12,577 nt of DNA from Chromera velia (lineage: Eukaryota; Sar; Chromeraceae), in NCBI GenBank assembly GCA_018398765.1, contig JAHBMJ010000788.1, forward strand, positions 27,220 through 39,796, written 5' to 3'. The position numbers were made by a program, and so were the translations under genes. A model generated the notes under the pieces. The model did no database searches, was not told the origin of the DNA, and saw only the letters and a list, made by a program, of their open reading frames with translations. Positions 8,001 to 11,814 of the stretch are shown in pieces (the first letter of the stretch is position 1; each line of letters opens with the position of its first letter).

Positions 8001-8966
8001 AGGAGTCCCAGTCTCCCCTCAGGGCCCCAAGCACTGCGCACTGACCCTGGACGAACACTCAGAAGGGCAGAAGTGGGGGAGGAAGGAAGGCAGGGGGGAA
8101 AGAAGGAGGACGGCAATAAATCAACACAGGAACTAGTTTGAAACAACCACACACACACACACACACACACACATCACTACACACAGACACGCGGAGCAGA
8201 AGAGAGAGACGGGCCGAGCTAACCACTCCAGGCTTAGAATCCACTCCTGGCGAGAGGAGGAGGCAACTCTTGATGCGAATGGTACACGCAAGAGAGATTT
8301 TCTGGAAGTGGTGCCGATGAAAAACCGCCGAAGCTAGAAAGAAGGAGAACGAAAAAAAGACGGGAGGAAAAGTTGAGGGAAGCGGCCCTTCATTGAATGC
8401 TCCCGCCTCACCTTTCCTCGAATTCTTTGTGGCAGGTTTCTGTGTCTGTCTGCCTGATGGTGAGAACTCTGGGAGAATTCAAGCTCGAGGGATTCGCCCA
8501 CTTCCGGAGCGCCACAGAGAGCAGTGAGCACAGAAATGCCTCTGAGATGAAGAAGAGAGAAGGAAGGGGATTTGTTGGGACAAAGAGAGAGAAGTATTTC
8601 ATGAGTGGTCAGCATAATGTATGCACATAAAAAAGGAATCACAGTTCAGAAAGAAGGTGCAGACCGACACAACAGCGCTCCTTCTGTCCCACTCATGGAG
8701 AGGGAGAGGGAGAGAGAGCTCTTCCGCTGTTGCCCTTCTTTCTGTCTTCTTCCAGCCACCCACCCAGGCAGCTCTGACTGACCGATTGATCACCTCCTTC
8801 CTCCCGGAGTCTAGCGGCTCTGCTTGTGTCTGCCTCAACAGGGAAAGCTGGTTGAACGCTGCAAGCCAGACAGACACAAAGAAGGGGTTGACGTCCAGTC
8901 TTGTTTGTTTACATCACACGCCGTCGAGCGGCGCCTGCCGGGTCTCTTCGTCGTTTTCTGCGCCAT
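2321..8966 (-). CDS. Large multi-exon gene (about 23 exons), unknown helical/TPR-like protein
   Basis: The model starts at an ATG at 8966-8964 in a good context (ACAATAATGGCG) and ends at TGA 2321-2323. It encodes about 1,000 residues through the exons listed separately. Visible features, in order, are a basic N-terminus (MAQKTTKRPGRRR) and two TPR-like hairpins, GALRGDWDSSLTQIGNALEY and GDFAEFAVLTKAAQSILDRR. Then come a 190-residue basic Gly/Ser/Arg-rich, probably disordered exon, an Ala/Glu-rich helical region, and a very basic C-terminus (RRQKEFRRERRREG). Most introns are short (48-400 bases) and hold the microsatellites. Two joins are unresolved: the stretch 7.09-7.36 kb and the join around 5.2-5.4 kb. 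The gene could also be two genes. No enzyme motif is seen. A scaffold or regulatory role is only a guess from the helical repeats. Confidence 0.5.
2444..2511 (-). CDS. Exon 22 of the large gene
   Basis: The acceptor is CTGCAGGCAG, a tandem NAG-N-AG site. Using the second AG keeps the phase and reads RAEAVAGEIVRVLKLQKRRG then GM. The donor is GTGAGG. The first AG would lead to a different, less natural frame. Confidence 0.55.
2579..2609. repeat. (GA)n microsatellite
   Basis: About fifteen GA units, in the intron between exons 21 and 22 of the large gene. It is a polypyrimidine run on the coding strand. Confidence 0.9.
2646..2712 (-). CDS. Exon 21 of the large gene
   Basis: Twenty-two codons read VRSCLDAVRDRSDAHGRLEG then FK, charged and helical. 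The exon lies between a GAAGTTAG acceptor and a GTGGGA donor. The following intron (134 bases) holds the (GA)n microsatellite, read as (TC)n on the coding strand. Confidence 0.5.
3117..3231 (-). CDS. Exon 20 of the large gene
   Basis: The acceptor has a pyrimidine run, a CTGATGAC branch-like element and TGCATGCAG. The frame reads RFLFRLKRNRDAVNALLAAA then NRRRMRQEVGRL, a strongly basic amphipathic helix. The donor GTATCT is moderate; an earlier GTCGGC site is weaker. Confidence 0.55.
3609..3737 (-). CDS. Exon 19 of the large gene
   Basis: It reads NWCKIAREIDRLKLHGECLQ then ISVGCTSISLQVRGPE. There are two acceptors (TAG before 3737 and CAG before 3716, 21 bases apart) and two donors (GTAAGG at 3622 and GTAAGA at 3608). 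The GTAAGA donor is in phase with exon 20. Confidence 0.55.
3860..3882. repeat. (CCCT)n microsatellite
   Basis: Five CCCT units in the intron between exons 18 and 19 of the large gene. Confidence 0.85.
3921..4285 (-). CDS. Exon 18 of the large gene
   Basis: The acceptor is TTCATGTTCTTTCTGCAG and the donor is GTGGGT. It encodes 121 codons, starting with helical ELQLILFVQRRLEEADKRRR and STWWEIGSDVWDRNH. A Ser/Pro linker (AAVSTSASPPPLPG) follows, then a second helical stretch (SLLIHQVCQKSLKKFEAVRA). It is one of the clearest exons. Confidence 0.65.
4353..4414 (-). CDS. Exon 17 of the large gene
   Basis: Twenty codons plus two bases read SVLSDFYAHPKTNTTFPSKK. The donor is GTGAGT. The acceptor (AAATCAATGAAG) lacks a strong pyrimidine tract. 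The next intron is only 67 bases. Confidence 0.5.
4621..4655. repeat. (GGGA/GGAA)n tract
   Basis: It begins 7 bases inside the intron after the donor of exon 16 and reads as (TCCC)n on the coding strand. Confidence 0.85.
4663..4971 (-). CDS. Exon 16 of the large gene
   Basis: It lies just downstream of a (GT)n tract that runs into the acceptor GGTGGACTGCAG, and ends at GTAGGT. It encodes about 103 residues: LRVVLRSAVALVSFRYEEEE, then an Ala/Glu-rich helix (LFALAEAEEAASASAEATKD), a basic patch, and a Gly-rich linker before IRRVCALDEV. Joins to exon 17 are in phase. Confidence 0.6.
4982..5034. repeat. (CA)n-(GA)n compound microsatellite
   Basis: About sixteen CA units are followed by ten GA units. 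On the minus strand this becomes (TC)n-(GT)n running straight into the acceptor of exon 16. Confidence 0.95.
5106..5180 (-). CDS. Exon 15 candidate of the large gene
   Basis: The frame reads NKGEKERYRLYCWFERKQKE, highly charged and helical, after a TTTTTGTCTATTTTGTACATGAAG acceptor. A GTAGTC donor gives the phase required by the next exon. The entry phase does not fit the preferred donor of the exon upstream, so one of those sites is wrong or an exon is missing. Confidence 0.35.
5275..5350. repeat. (CAAA)n-rich tract
   Basis: CAAA tandem units with CAAT and CACA interruptions, within the intron downstream of exon 14. Confidence 0.85.
5371..5541 (-). CDS. Exon 14 of the large gene
   Basis: The acceptor is textbook (TGACTCTCTTTCTCTCTGCCAG) and the donor is GTACGT. 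It encodes FGFFEQFCIVFVHTESVPLA then DLVGRLSYEIFFAEGEPVGR. A perfectly formed 30-base GT...TTTTTTTTGCAG segment sits inside it in frame (5441-5470) and could be an optional mini-intron. Confidence 0.5.
5817..5857 (-). CDS. Exon 13 of the large gene (41 bases)
   Basis: The acceptor is GGTTTTGTTTGACAG and the donor is GTATTG. It codes for PFPRILLLPFSFL plus two bases, hydrophobic, and matches the one-base entry of the next exon. Confidence 0.4.
5963..6532 (-). CDS. Exon 12 of the large gene (190 codons, longest exon)
   Basis: It enters after TATAGCGCAG and leaves at GTGAGT, both in phase 0. It is rich in Gly, Ser, Arg and Pro (NGGGNGRGGQKENN), consistent with disorder. It also holds a helical charged core (LSDLLKQWCEQEEKTRFRSA, then KILERERNHAFQRARSLHTN), perhaps a short coiled coil. 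Over its length this frame looks better than any opposing frame. Confidence 0.65.
6691..6946 (-). CDS. Exon 11 of the large gene
   Basis: The acceptor tract is itself a microsatellite, (TTTC)n, ending in GTGCTGCAG. The donor is GTAAGA after a complete codon. It encodes 85 residues: SVFGVPSLLECVLIGQRSGS, then a charged stretch (RGKEKEEECLEVLVFRELCA) and a basic end. This is one of the best-supported exons. Confidence 0.6.
6959..7003. repeat. (AAAG)n followed by (CCAA)n
   Basis: The AAAG part, read on the minus strand, is the polypyrimidine tract of the exon 11 acceptor. The CCAA part lies further into the intron. Confidence 0.9.
7093..7156 (-). CDS. Exon 10 of the large gene
   Basis: The acceptor is strong (TTTTAAC branch-like element, then TTGGCTTTCTTTGTTCCATAG). 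The frame reads VHASRVRSAINFRFDLGGEN and joins in phase to the next exon through a GTGCGA donor. The frame choice depends on that join. Confidence 0.4.
7203..7306 (-). CDS. Exon 9 candidate of the large gene
   Basis: A TTTTTGTTTCTTTCGAG / CTGAG acceptor pair is followed by an exon with two usable frames. One reads EEIRKSVETEGNSSRERDAV and fits exon 8. The other reads LRRRNKEVCGDRRKF and fits exon 10. The donor GTACCA is weak. This is the least certain join in the N-terminal half. Confidence 0.3.
7364..7437 (-). CDS. Exon 8 of the large gene
   Basis: The acceptor is GGTTTTTCAG, entered with one base to complete the split Lys codon. The exon reads AAQSILDRRELFLSHLCFLV then VLFC. The donor GTGACA (phase 1) is moderate, and the 3' edge is uncertain. 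Confidence 0.45.
7492..7523 (-). CDS. Exon 7 of the large gene (32-base microexon)
   Basis: The acceptor is TTGCATGCCTGCAG and the donor is GTGAGT. It codes for GDFAEFAVLT plus two bases. Joined to exon 8 it continues as KAAQSILDRRELF, the second TPR-like helix pair. The G-D-F-A-E pattern repeats the G-D-W-D-S of exon 5. Confidence 0.5.
7768..7803 (-). CDS. Exon 6 of the large gene (short)
   Basis: Twelve codons (KVSRENGGSFLQ) end at CAG|GTGAGG. The 5' edge (CTGAG acceptor) is chosen by phase. The frame is open another six codons upstream, so the exon may be longer. Confidence 0.4.
7920..7940. repeat. (GTGA)n microsatellite
   Basis: Five GTGA units. On the minus strand it lies a few bases inside the intron after the exon 5 donor. 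Confidence 0.9.
7948..8057 (-). CDS. Exon 5 of the large gene (first TPR-like hairpin)
   Basis: The exon has a pyrimidine-rich acceptor and a GTGAGT donor, followed at once by a (CACT)n tract in the intron. It reads FVQGQCAVLGALRGDWDSSL then TQIGNALEYFRMHQTH. The G-D-W, A-L and aromatic spacing matches the helix A/helix B pattern of a TPR or TPR-like repeat. A second acceptor 11 bases inside (ending 8047) would start the exon in phase 0. Confidence 0.55.
8147..8173. repeat. (CA)n microsatellite
   Basis: About thirteen CA units in the intron between exons 4 and 5 of the large gene. Confidence 0.9.
8245..8333 (-). CDS. Exon 4 of the large gene
   Basis: The acceptor is the strongest in the window, an unbroken run of about 30 pyrimidines with few exceptions ending in TTTCTAG. 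The frame that fits both neighbours reads FGGFSSAPLPENLSCVYHSH and ends at a weak GTGGAT donor. Other frames are also open (LRRFFIGTTSRKSLLRVPFA), with a later GTAGTG donor. The exon is likely but the frame is uncertain. Confidence 0.4.
8412..8541 (-). CDS. Exon 3 of the large gene
   Basis: Both signals are excellent: acceptor CCTTCTCTCTTCTTCATCTCAG-like tract and donor AAAG|GTGAGG. The best frame reads AFLCSLLSVALRKWANPSSL, helical and then charged (TDTETCHKEFEE). A second frame through the same exon is also open, so the frame rests on joining to exon 2. Confidence 0.5.
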
Positions 8967-9370
8967 TATTGTCAACAAGCAGTTACGTGAGTCCAGACGA
9001 AGAGATGATGCTGAGGACGTAAACTGTGAAAATGCGCTGAAACTTTATGAGACAGGTACCTTTTCAGTCTGACTGACTGACTGACTGACTAACTGACCCT
9101 CCTCAGCGTCTCCCACTGCAAAGCTCTTCAAGCCCCGCCACAAGCCTTCACAGAAGAGCCTCTCTGCCCCACAAGCAGTCTCCAGACCTTCCAGAGAAGC
9201 GTGAAAAGGATTGTGGTGACTGCCGGGTGTCGCGTCCCACATGTCTTTCGTGGCTGCCTAACTGTTCGTTCGTCTGTTCCAGTTTACAGTTCGTCAGACT
9301 GAGCGGGACTGTGGGTGCTTCTGCGTCACCAGTAAGCTGTACTATCAACGTCTCCGCAAGCAATTCTTAA
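8621..9370 (+). CDS. Alternative plus-strand two-exon model (competes with minus-strand exons)
   Basis: An ATG at 8621 opens a frame to 8989, where a GTGAGT donor follows a complete codon. The acceptor at 9107 is textbook: several TGAC/TAAC branch-like units, then CCCTCCTCAG. The frame resumes in phase and stays open to a TAA at 9368-9370, giving about 210 Ser/Cys-rich residues (CGDCRVSRPTCLSWLPNCSF). Against it, three minus-strand exons with equally good splice sites and a better-looking protein occupy the same bases, and the Ser/Cys richness is typical of an antisense shadow. I keep it at low confidence. Confidence 0.2.
8760..8858 (-). CDS. Exon 2 of the large gene
   Basis: The acceptor is a long pyrimidine tract ending in GGCTTGCAG. 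The two-base entry fits exon 1. The frame reads FNQLSLLRQTQAEPLDSGRK and on through INRSVRAAWV. The donor is one of two overlapping GTGGxx sites; the inner one gives the phase needed for exon 3. Confidence 0.5.
8918..8966 (-). CDS. Exon 1 of the large gene (start codon)
   Basis: The exon reads MAQKTTKRPGRRRSTA from an ATG with A at -3 and G at +4. A GTGATG donor (phase 1) ends it. An alternative donor, GTAAAC, lies just beyond in phase 0. The cluster of Arg/Lys could be a nuclear-localisation signal. Confidence 0.45.
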
Positions 9371-9380
9371 CCAATCTGAC
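8967..9380. other. Ambiguous upstream region: 5' leader, extra exon, or opposing gene
   Basis: This stretch lies upstream of the best start codon of the large minus-strand gene. On the minus strand, frames at 9242-9045 and 9363-9148 are open and protein-like (for example LEGLETACGAERLFCEGLWR), so the gene may have an earlier exon. On the plus strand, a spliced frame also runs through it (see the 8621-9370 model). A (TGAC)n tract at 9069-9098 sits in the middle. I do not choose between these readings. Confidence 0.35.
9069..9098. repeat. (TGAC)n microsatellite
   Basis: About six CTGA/TGAC units plus a CTAAC variant. If the plus-strand model is real, these are tandem branch-point-like elements just before its acceptor. 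Confidence 0.85.
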
Positions 9381-9392
9381 TGGTACATACAT

Positions 9393-9415
9393 GGTGCCAT
9401 GTTGGTTTTGGCACC
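9393..9415. other. Inverted repeat (7-bp stem, 9-base loop)
   Basis: GGTGCCA at 9393-9399 pairs with TGGCACC at 9409-9415. It lies at the edge where the sequence changes composition. It may be a transcription-factor palindrome, an element terminus, or chance. Confidence 0.35.
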
Positions 9416-9524
9416 GTGCTGCATTGTTGTTCTGGCGGGCGGGTTGCTCAGTCACTCTGCTCAGAGCCTTCTGGAATCTTTTGGCGGGTCATGGCAGCAT
9501 TGGGATGTCATCTGCAACAGGAAA

Positions 9525-9615
9525 CGTCGATCGAGGCGCGTATATAGACGCGAGGTCCGCGCACGCGGCGGGCGGCGGGCCGCTTTTTAATTGTTTGCCG
9601 TCGCCCCGGGGGGCA
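9525..9615. promoter_or_regulatory. CpG-dense patch with TATATA (candidate core promoter)
   Basis: This is the densest run of CG dinucleotides in the window (for example GGCGCGTATATAGACGCG at about 9535-9552), with a TATATA hexamer flanked by GC-rich arms. It lies about 560 bases upstream of the likely start codon of the large minus-strand gene. Promoter function is inference. The element reads as a TATA box on either strand. Confidence 0.3.
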
Positions 9616-9869
9616 GCTCAGCTCTGCTAAGATCTGCCGAGAGGCCCTGAGATTACACACACTCGCATAACCTAGCGCATAACGCATTTCTTTCATTTGA
9701 TATTTGATTTTTAGGGGGCCGGAGGGGTTGGTTCTGTCTCTAGCGTCTGTCTGTCCGCTATGGTGCGCGTCGTCGTTAGTCGCTGTTAGAGAAAATTGTT
9801 TAATAAGCAGCTTCCATAGACTAGTGAACCTGAATAGACCATATACATTTCGCCTCACAATGCAGCACA

Positions 9870-9889
9870 GCCCGGCGCGGCACCCGGGC
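9870..9889. other. GC-rich inverted repeat inside AT-rich block
   Basis: GCCCGG pairs with CCGGGC around an 8-base loop (9876-9883). It stands out because the surrounding DNA is AT-rich. It was considered as part of a structured RNA gene, but no A/B boxes or other conserved elements were found. Confidence 0.35.
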
Positions 9890-10072
9890 TACATCCCTGT
9901 GATTGTGCACAGTTATATGAACATATATAAACATACATTCTCAAGTTGTACAAGATTACGTTTAGTACGGTTTGATAACAGTTACGCTAGCAGTTACATT
10001 AATTCGAACTACCAACGCCGTTCGAGGCAGTGAACCAAGTATTTGAGTGTGTTTTAGAGTGTGTTATACGAG

Positions 10073-10090
10073 ATATACATATATGTATAT
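10073..10090. repeat. 18-bp perfect palindrome
   Basis: ATATACATATATGTATAT equals its own reverse complement over all 18 bases. More TA-rich sequence follows (about 10096-10107). It could form a cruciform or bind a dimeric factor. Confidence 0.8.
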
Positions 10091-10162
10091 GTATTAGGTA
10101 TATATCAATAATTACTTACACCGCAAAACAGTTTCTAACAAAAAATGCAGTTCAATTCACAC

Positions 10163-10252
10163 TTAAAGACACTGAAAAAGTTTACGAAAATAAACAAAAC
10201 ACACCTCTGTAATCTTAAGATGAGAGGTGATTTCCCTCTGTGTTCTCTTCTG
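10163..10252 (-). CDS. Candidate terminal exon, unknown gene
   Basis: The frame reads RLRQKRTQREITSHLKITE and continues to a TAA stop at 10163-10165, just where the composition turns AT-rich. It could be the last exon of a minus-strand gene that includes the candidates at 10.4-10.8 kb. No phase-consistent chain was established. Confidence 0.22.
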   Translation of the reverse strand, partial: QKRTQREITSHLKITEVCFVYFRKLFQCL

Positions 10253-10426
10253 TCTAAGTCGAAAGCGCCCAGACATACGCACACCCACGCTCCCCACCAA
10301 CGACCCCCCAAGACACACAAGTGCAGACCGTGACAGAAAAAGGAGACATCGTGCACAGGCTTGCACCACCAAGCAGACGCGCCCACCCACCCATCCCATC
10401 TGAAGCGACTCCTCCTTACAACAACG

Positions 10427-10498
10427 ATTGTGCCCTTTAATTGCAGGTCGGTACAGGTCGGCCAACTGATCCCTCCATTGAGAGAGTCATCAGACATT
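10427..10498 (-). CDS. Candidate exon, unknown gene
   Basis: The acceptor has the pyrimidine run CTTTCTCTCTGCTTGTCAAG and the donor is GTAAGG. One frame starts with an ATG directly after the acceptor (MSDDSLNGGISWPTC...). Another frame, joined to the exon upstream, stops within it. Both are short. I list the segment because both splice signals are good, not because the protein is recognised. Confidence 0.3.
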
Positions 10499-10714
10499 CT
10501 TGACAAGCAGAGAGAAAGGAGAAGAGAAGAGAAGAGAAGGACCGGAAGGAAGAGTAGAAAACGAAAGGAATAGATCAACCCAGTCAGACGCACCATCCCT
10601 GACCACCTGCTCAGTGAGTCTCTGCATGCATGAGTGTGCATGTCCAAACAATTCGGGGTGCCTATCTGAAAGATCCCCCACCTCTTAATTCTCCCCCAAC
10701 GACTAGACAGATAC

Positions 10715-10809
10715 CACGACGAGAGGACTTGTGGGAGAGCGCACTCAGGAAGGCAGGAGGCTCAGCGAGCAGATGAAAATTGAGAGGCAGTTGCTGTAAA
10801 GGCGCTCCG
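10715..10809 (-). CDS. Candidate internal exon, unknown gene
   Basis: The minus-strand acceptor ending at 10810 is preceded by a TTTTGACTC branch-like element and ends in GGCAG. The frame reads GAPLQQLPLNFHLLAEPPAF and onward to a GTATCT donor (phase 1). The amino-acid composition looks natural, but only short flanks support it. It may join the next candidate exon at 10.43-10.50 kb. Confidence 0.3.
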
Positions 10810-10819
10810 CTGCCAGAGT

Positions 10820-11320
10820 CAAAAGCAACCACCCACCCACCCACCCCCCCACACAACCAAGAGCACCGACGGTGATCGGAAATAGAGGGGCTCTTCTTCG
10901 AAGGCGTGCACAAGAAAACAGACCCGCCCACCATCCAAGCCCTTCAGAGCGAGCCCCCTCCAAAGCCTCCCCTTCCACGCAAAAACAGCAATTCTTTTTC
11001 CGGGTCGGCCAATCAATCAACACACGTTGAGAGAGAACAGCCTTTCTCTCCAGCAGAGAGGAAACAAAAGAAGAGCAATGAAAAGAGAAGAGAAGCAAGT
11101 AAACGAAGAAGGGATGGGAGAGAAGAATCCGGAAAAAATTGATCGACCCAGTCAGACACAAAGGAGCTACGCATCTCCATGTGTGAGCGCACTCGCAGCC
11201 TTCAACTGCCTCTGAACGAGGAAAACAGATCGAGGACCCGACGCACGCAGTCAGAAGAAAGTGGTGAAGAGAGCCAACAGACACCTTAACGAAGAAAGCA
11301 GAAAAAGGAGAAGAAACTGA
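10820..11320. other. Downstream of the Cys/His gene; no secure gene
   Basis: This interval contains the 3' flank of the Cys/His gene, purine-rich on the plus strand. Open frames exist on both strands: 10906-11142 plus (basic, Lys/Arg/Ser-rich) and 10745-11284 minus. None has a convincing pair of splice sites or a recognisable domain. A C-rich tract with ACCC repeats lies at 10830-10850. I annotate nothing coding here. Confidence 0.4.
10830..10850. repeat. (ACCC)n tract
   Basis: Four ACCC units followed by a short C run. Confidence 0.8.
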
Positions 11321-11814
11321 TCAATGGGGAAGAAAAGAGATCATCTTGCACTCTTGGCAGAATCGCCGAATCTTTCGGTGAACACAAATGCCCTTCCCGC
11401 CACACTCCTTGCAGTCGTAACGACGCCCACCGTGTTCACATGTGCTCGCCCCACCGCACTCCTTACACTCAGTGCGTCGCCGACCATGCTCACAGATGCC
11501 CGTCCCTCCACAGTCCTTGCACGTGTACCGCAGCCGGCCGTGTTCACAAATTCTCTTCCCTCCGCACTCCTTGCAATCACTGCGTTGCCGACCATGCTCA
11601 CAGATACCCTTCCCTCCGCAGTCCTTACACTTGCTCCGCTGTCGGCCATGCGGACAGAGGATCTTTCCGTGTCGATTTCTCTTCACCTCTTCTGTGCCTT
11701 CTCTCTCATGTCCTGTTCTGTCGACCCCCATGCCCCCTCTGCCACCGTCACGCTGTCCACCCGTCTCATGCTGCTGCTGGGCGTCGGTTCGGGAGGTGAA
11801 GGGGCTTTCGGCCA
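11321..11814 (-). CDS. Terminal exon carrying the six C-x-H-x6-C-x2-C units
   Basis: This exon contains a Gln/Gly/Arg-rich linker (DAQQQHETGGQRDGGRGG), a basic lead-in (KRNRHGKIL) and then the repeat block. It ends in a short tail (KMISFLPH) and a TAA-type stop region at 11321-11323. The acceptor ending at 11815 supplies two bases, matching the phase-1 donor upstream. Acceptors further upstream, in the 11.86-11.93 kb interval, also keep this frame open, so the 5' limit of the exon is uncertain by about 100 bases. Confidence 0.65.

Larger units (their letters stand above)
9640..10160. other. AT-rich non-coding block
   Basis: This block is clearly richer in A/T and much poorer in purine/pyrimidine runs and microsatellites than the rest of the window. 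It holds TATATAAA-like stretches, an 18-bp palindrome (10073-10090) and a GC-rich hairpin (9870-9889). The plus-strand frame 9704-10033 is open but has no coding character that I trust. The block lies directly upstream of the large minus-strand gene, so promoter or upstream DNA is one reading. An inserted element is the other. Confidence 0.5.

Noticed and set aside
9381-10140. Defined solo LTR with exact ends
   Set aside because: Several TG starts and CA ends were tried, but none had matching flanking duplications. Kept only as a hypothesis for the composition island.
9640-10160. tRNA, snRNA or other Pol III gene in the AT-rich block
   Set aside because: No A box/B box pair, cloverleaf or Sm-site context was found; the GC-rich hairpin alone is not enough.
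10906-11142. Plus-strand basic Lys/Arg/Ser-rich frame
   Set aside because: Compositional; no donor, acceptor or domain, and it sits in purine-rich flank.
11348-11656. Assignment of the Cys/His repeats to classic C2H2 fingers or EsV-1-7
   Set aside because: The ligand order and spacing (C-x-H-x6-C-x2-C, period 18) differ from both.
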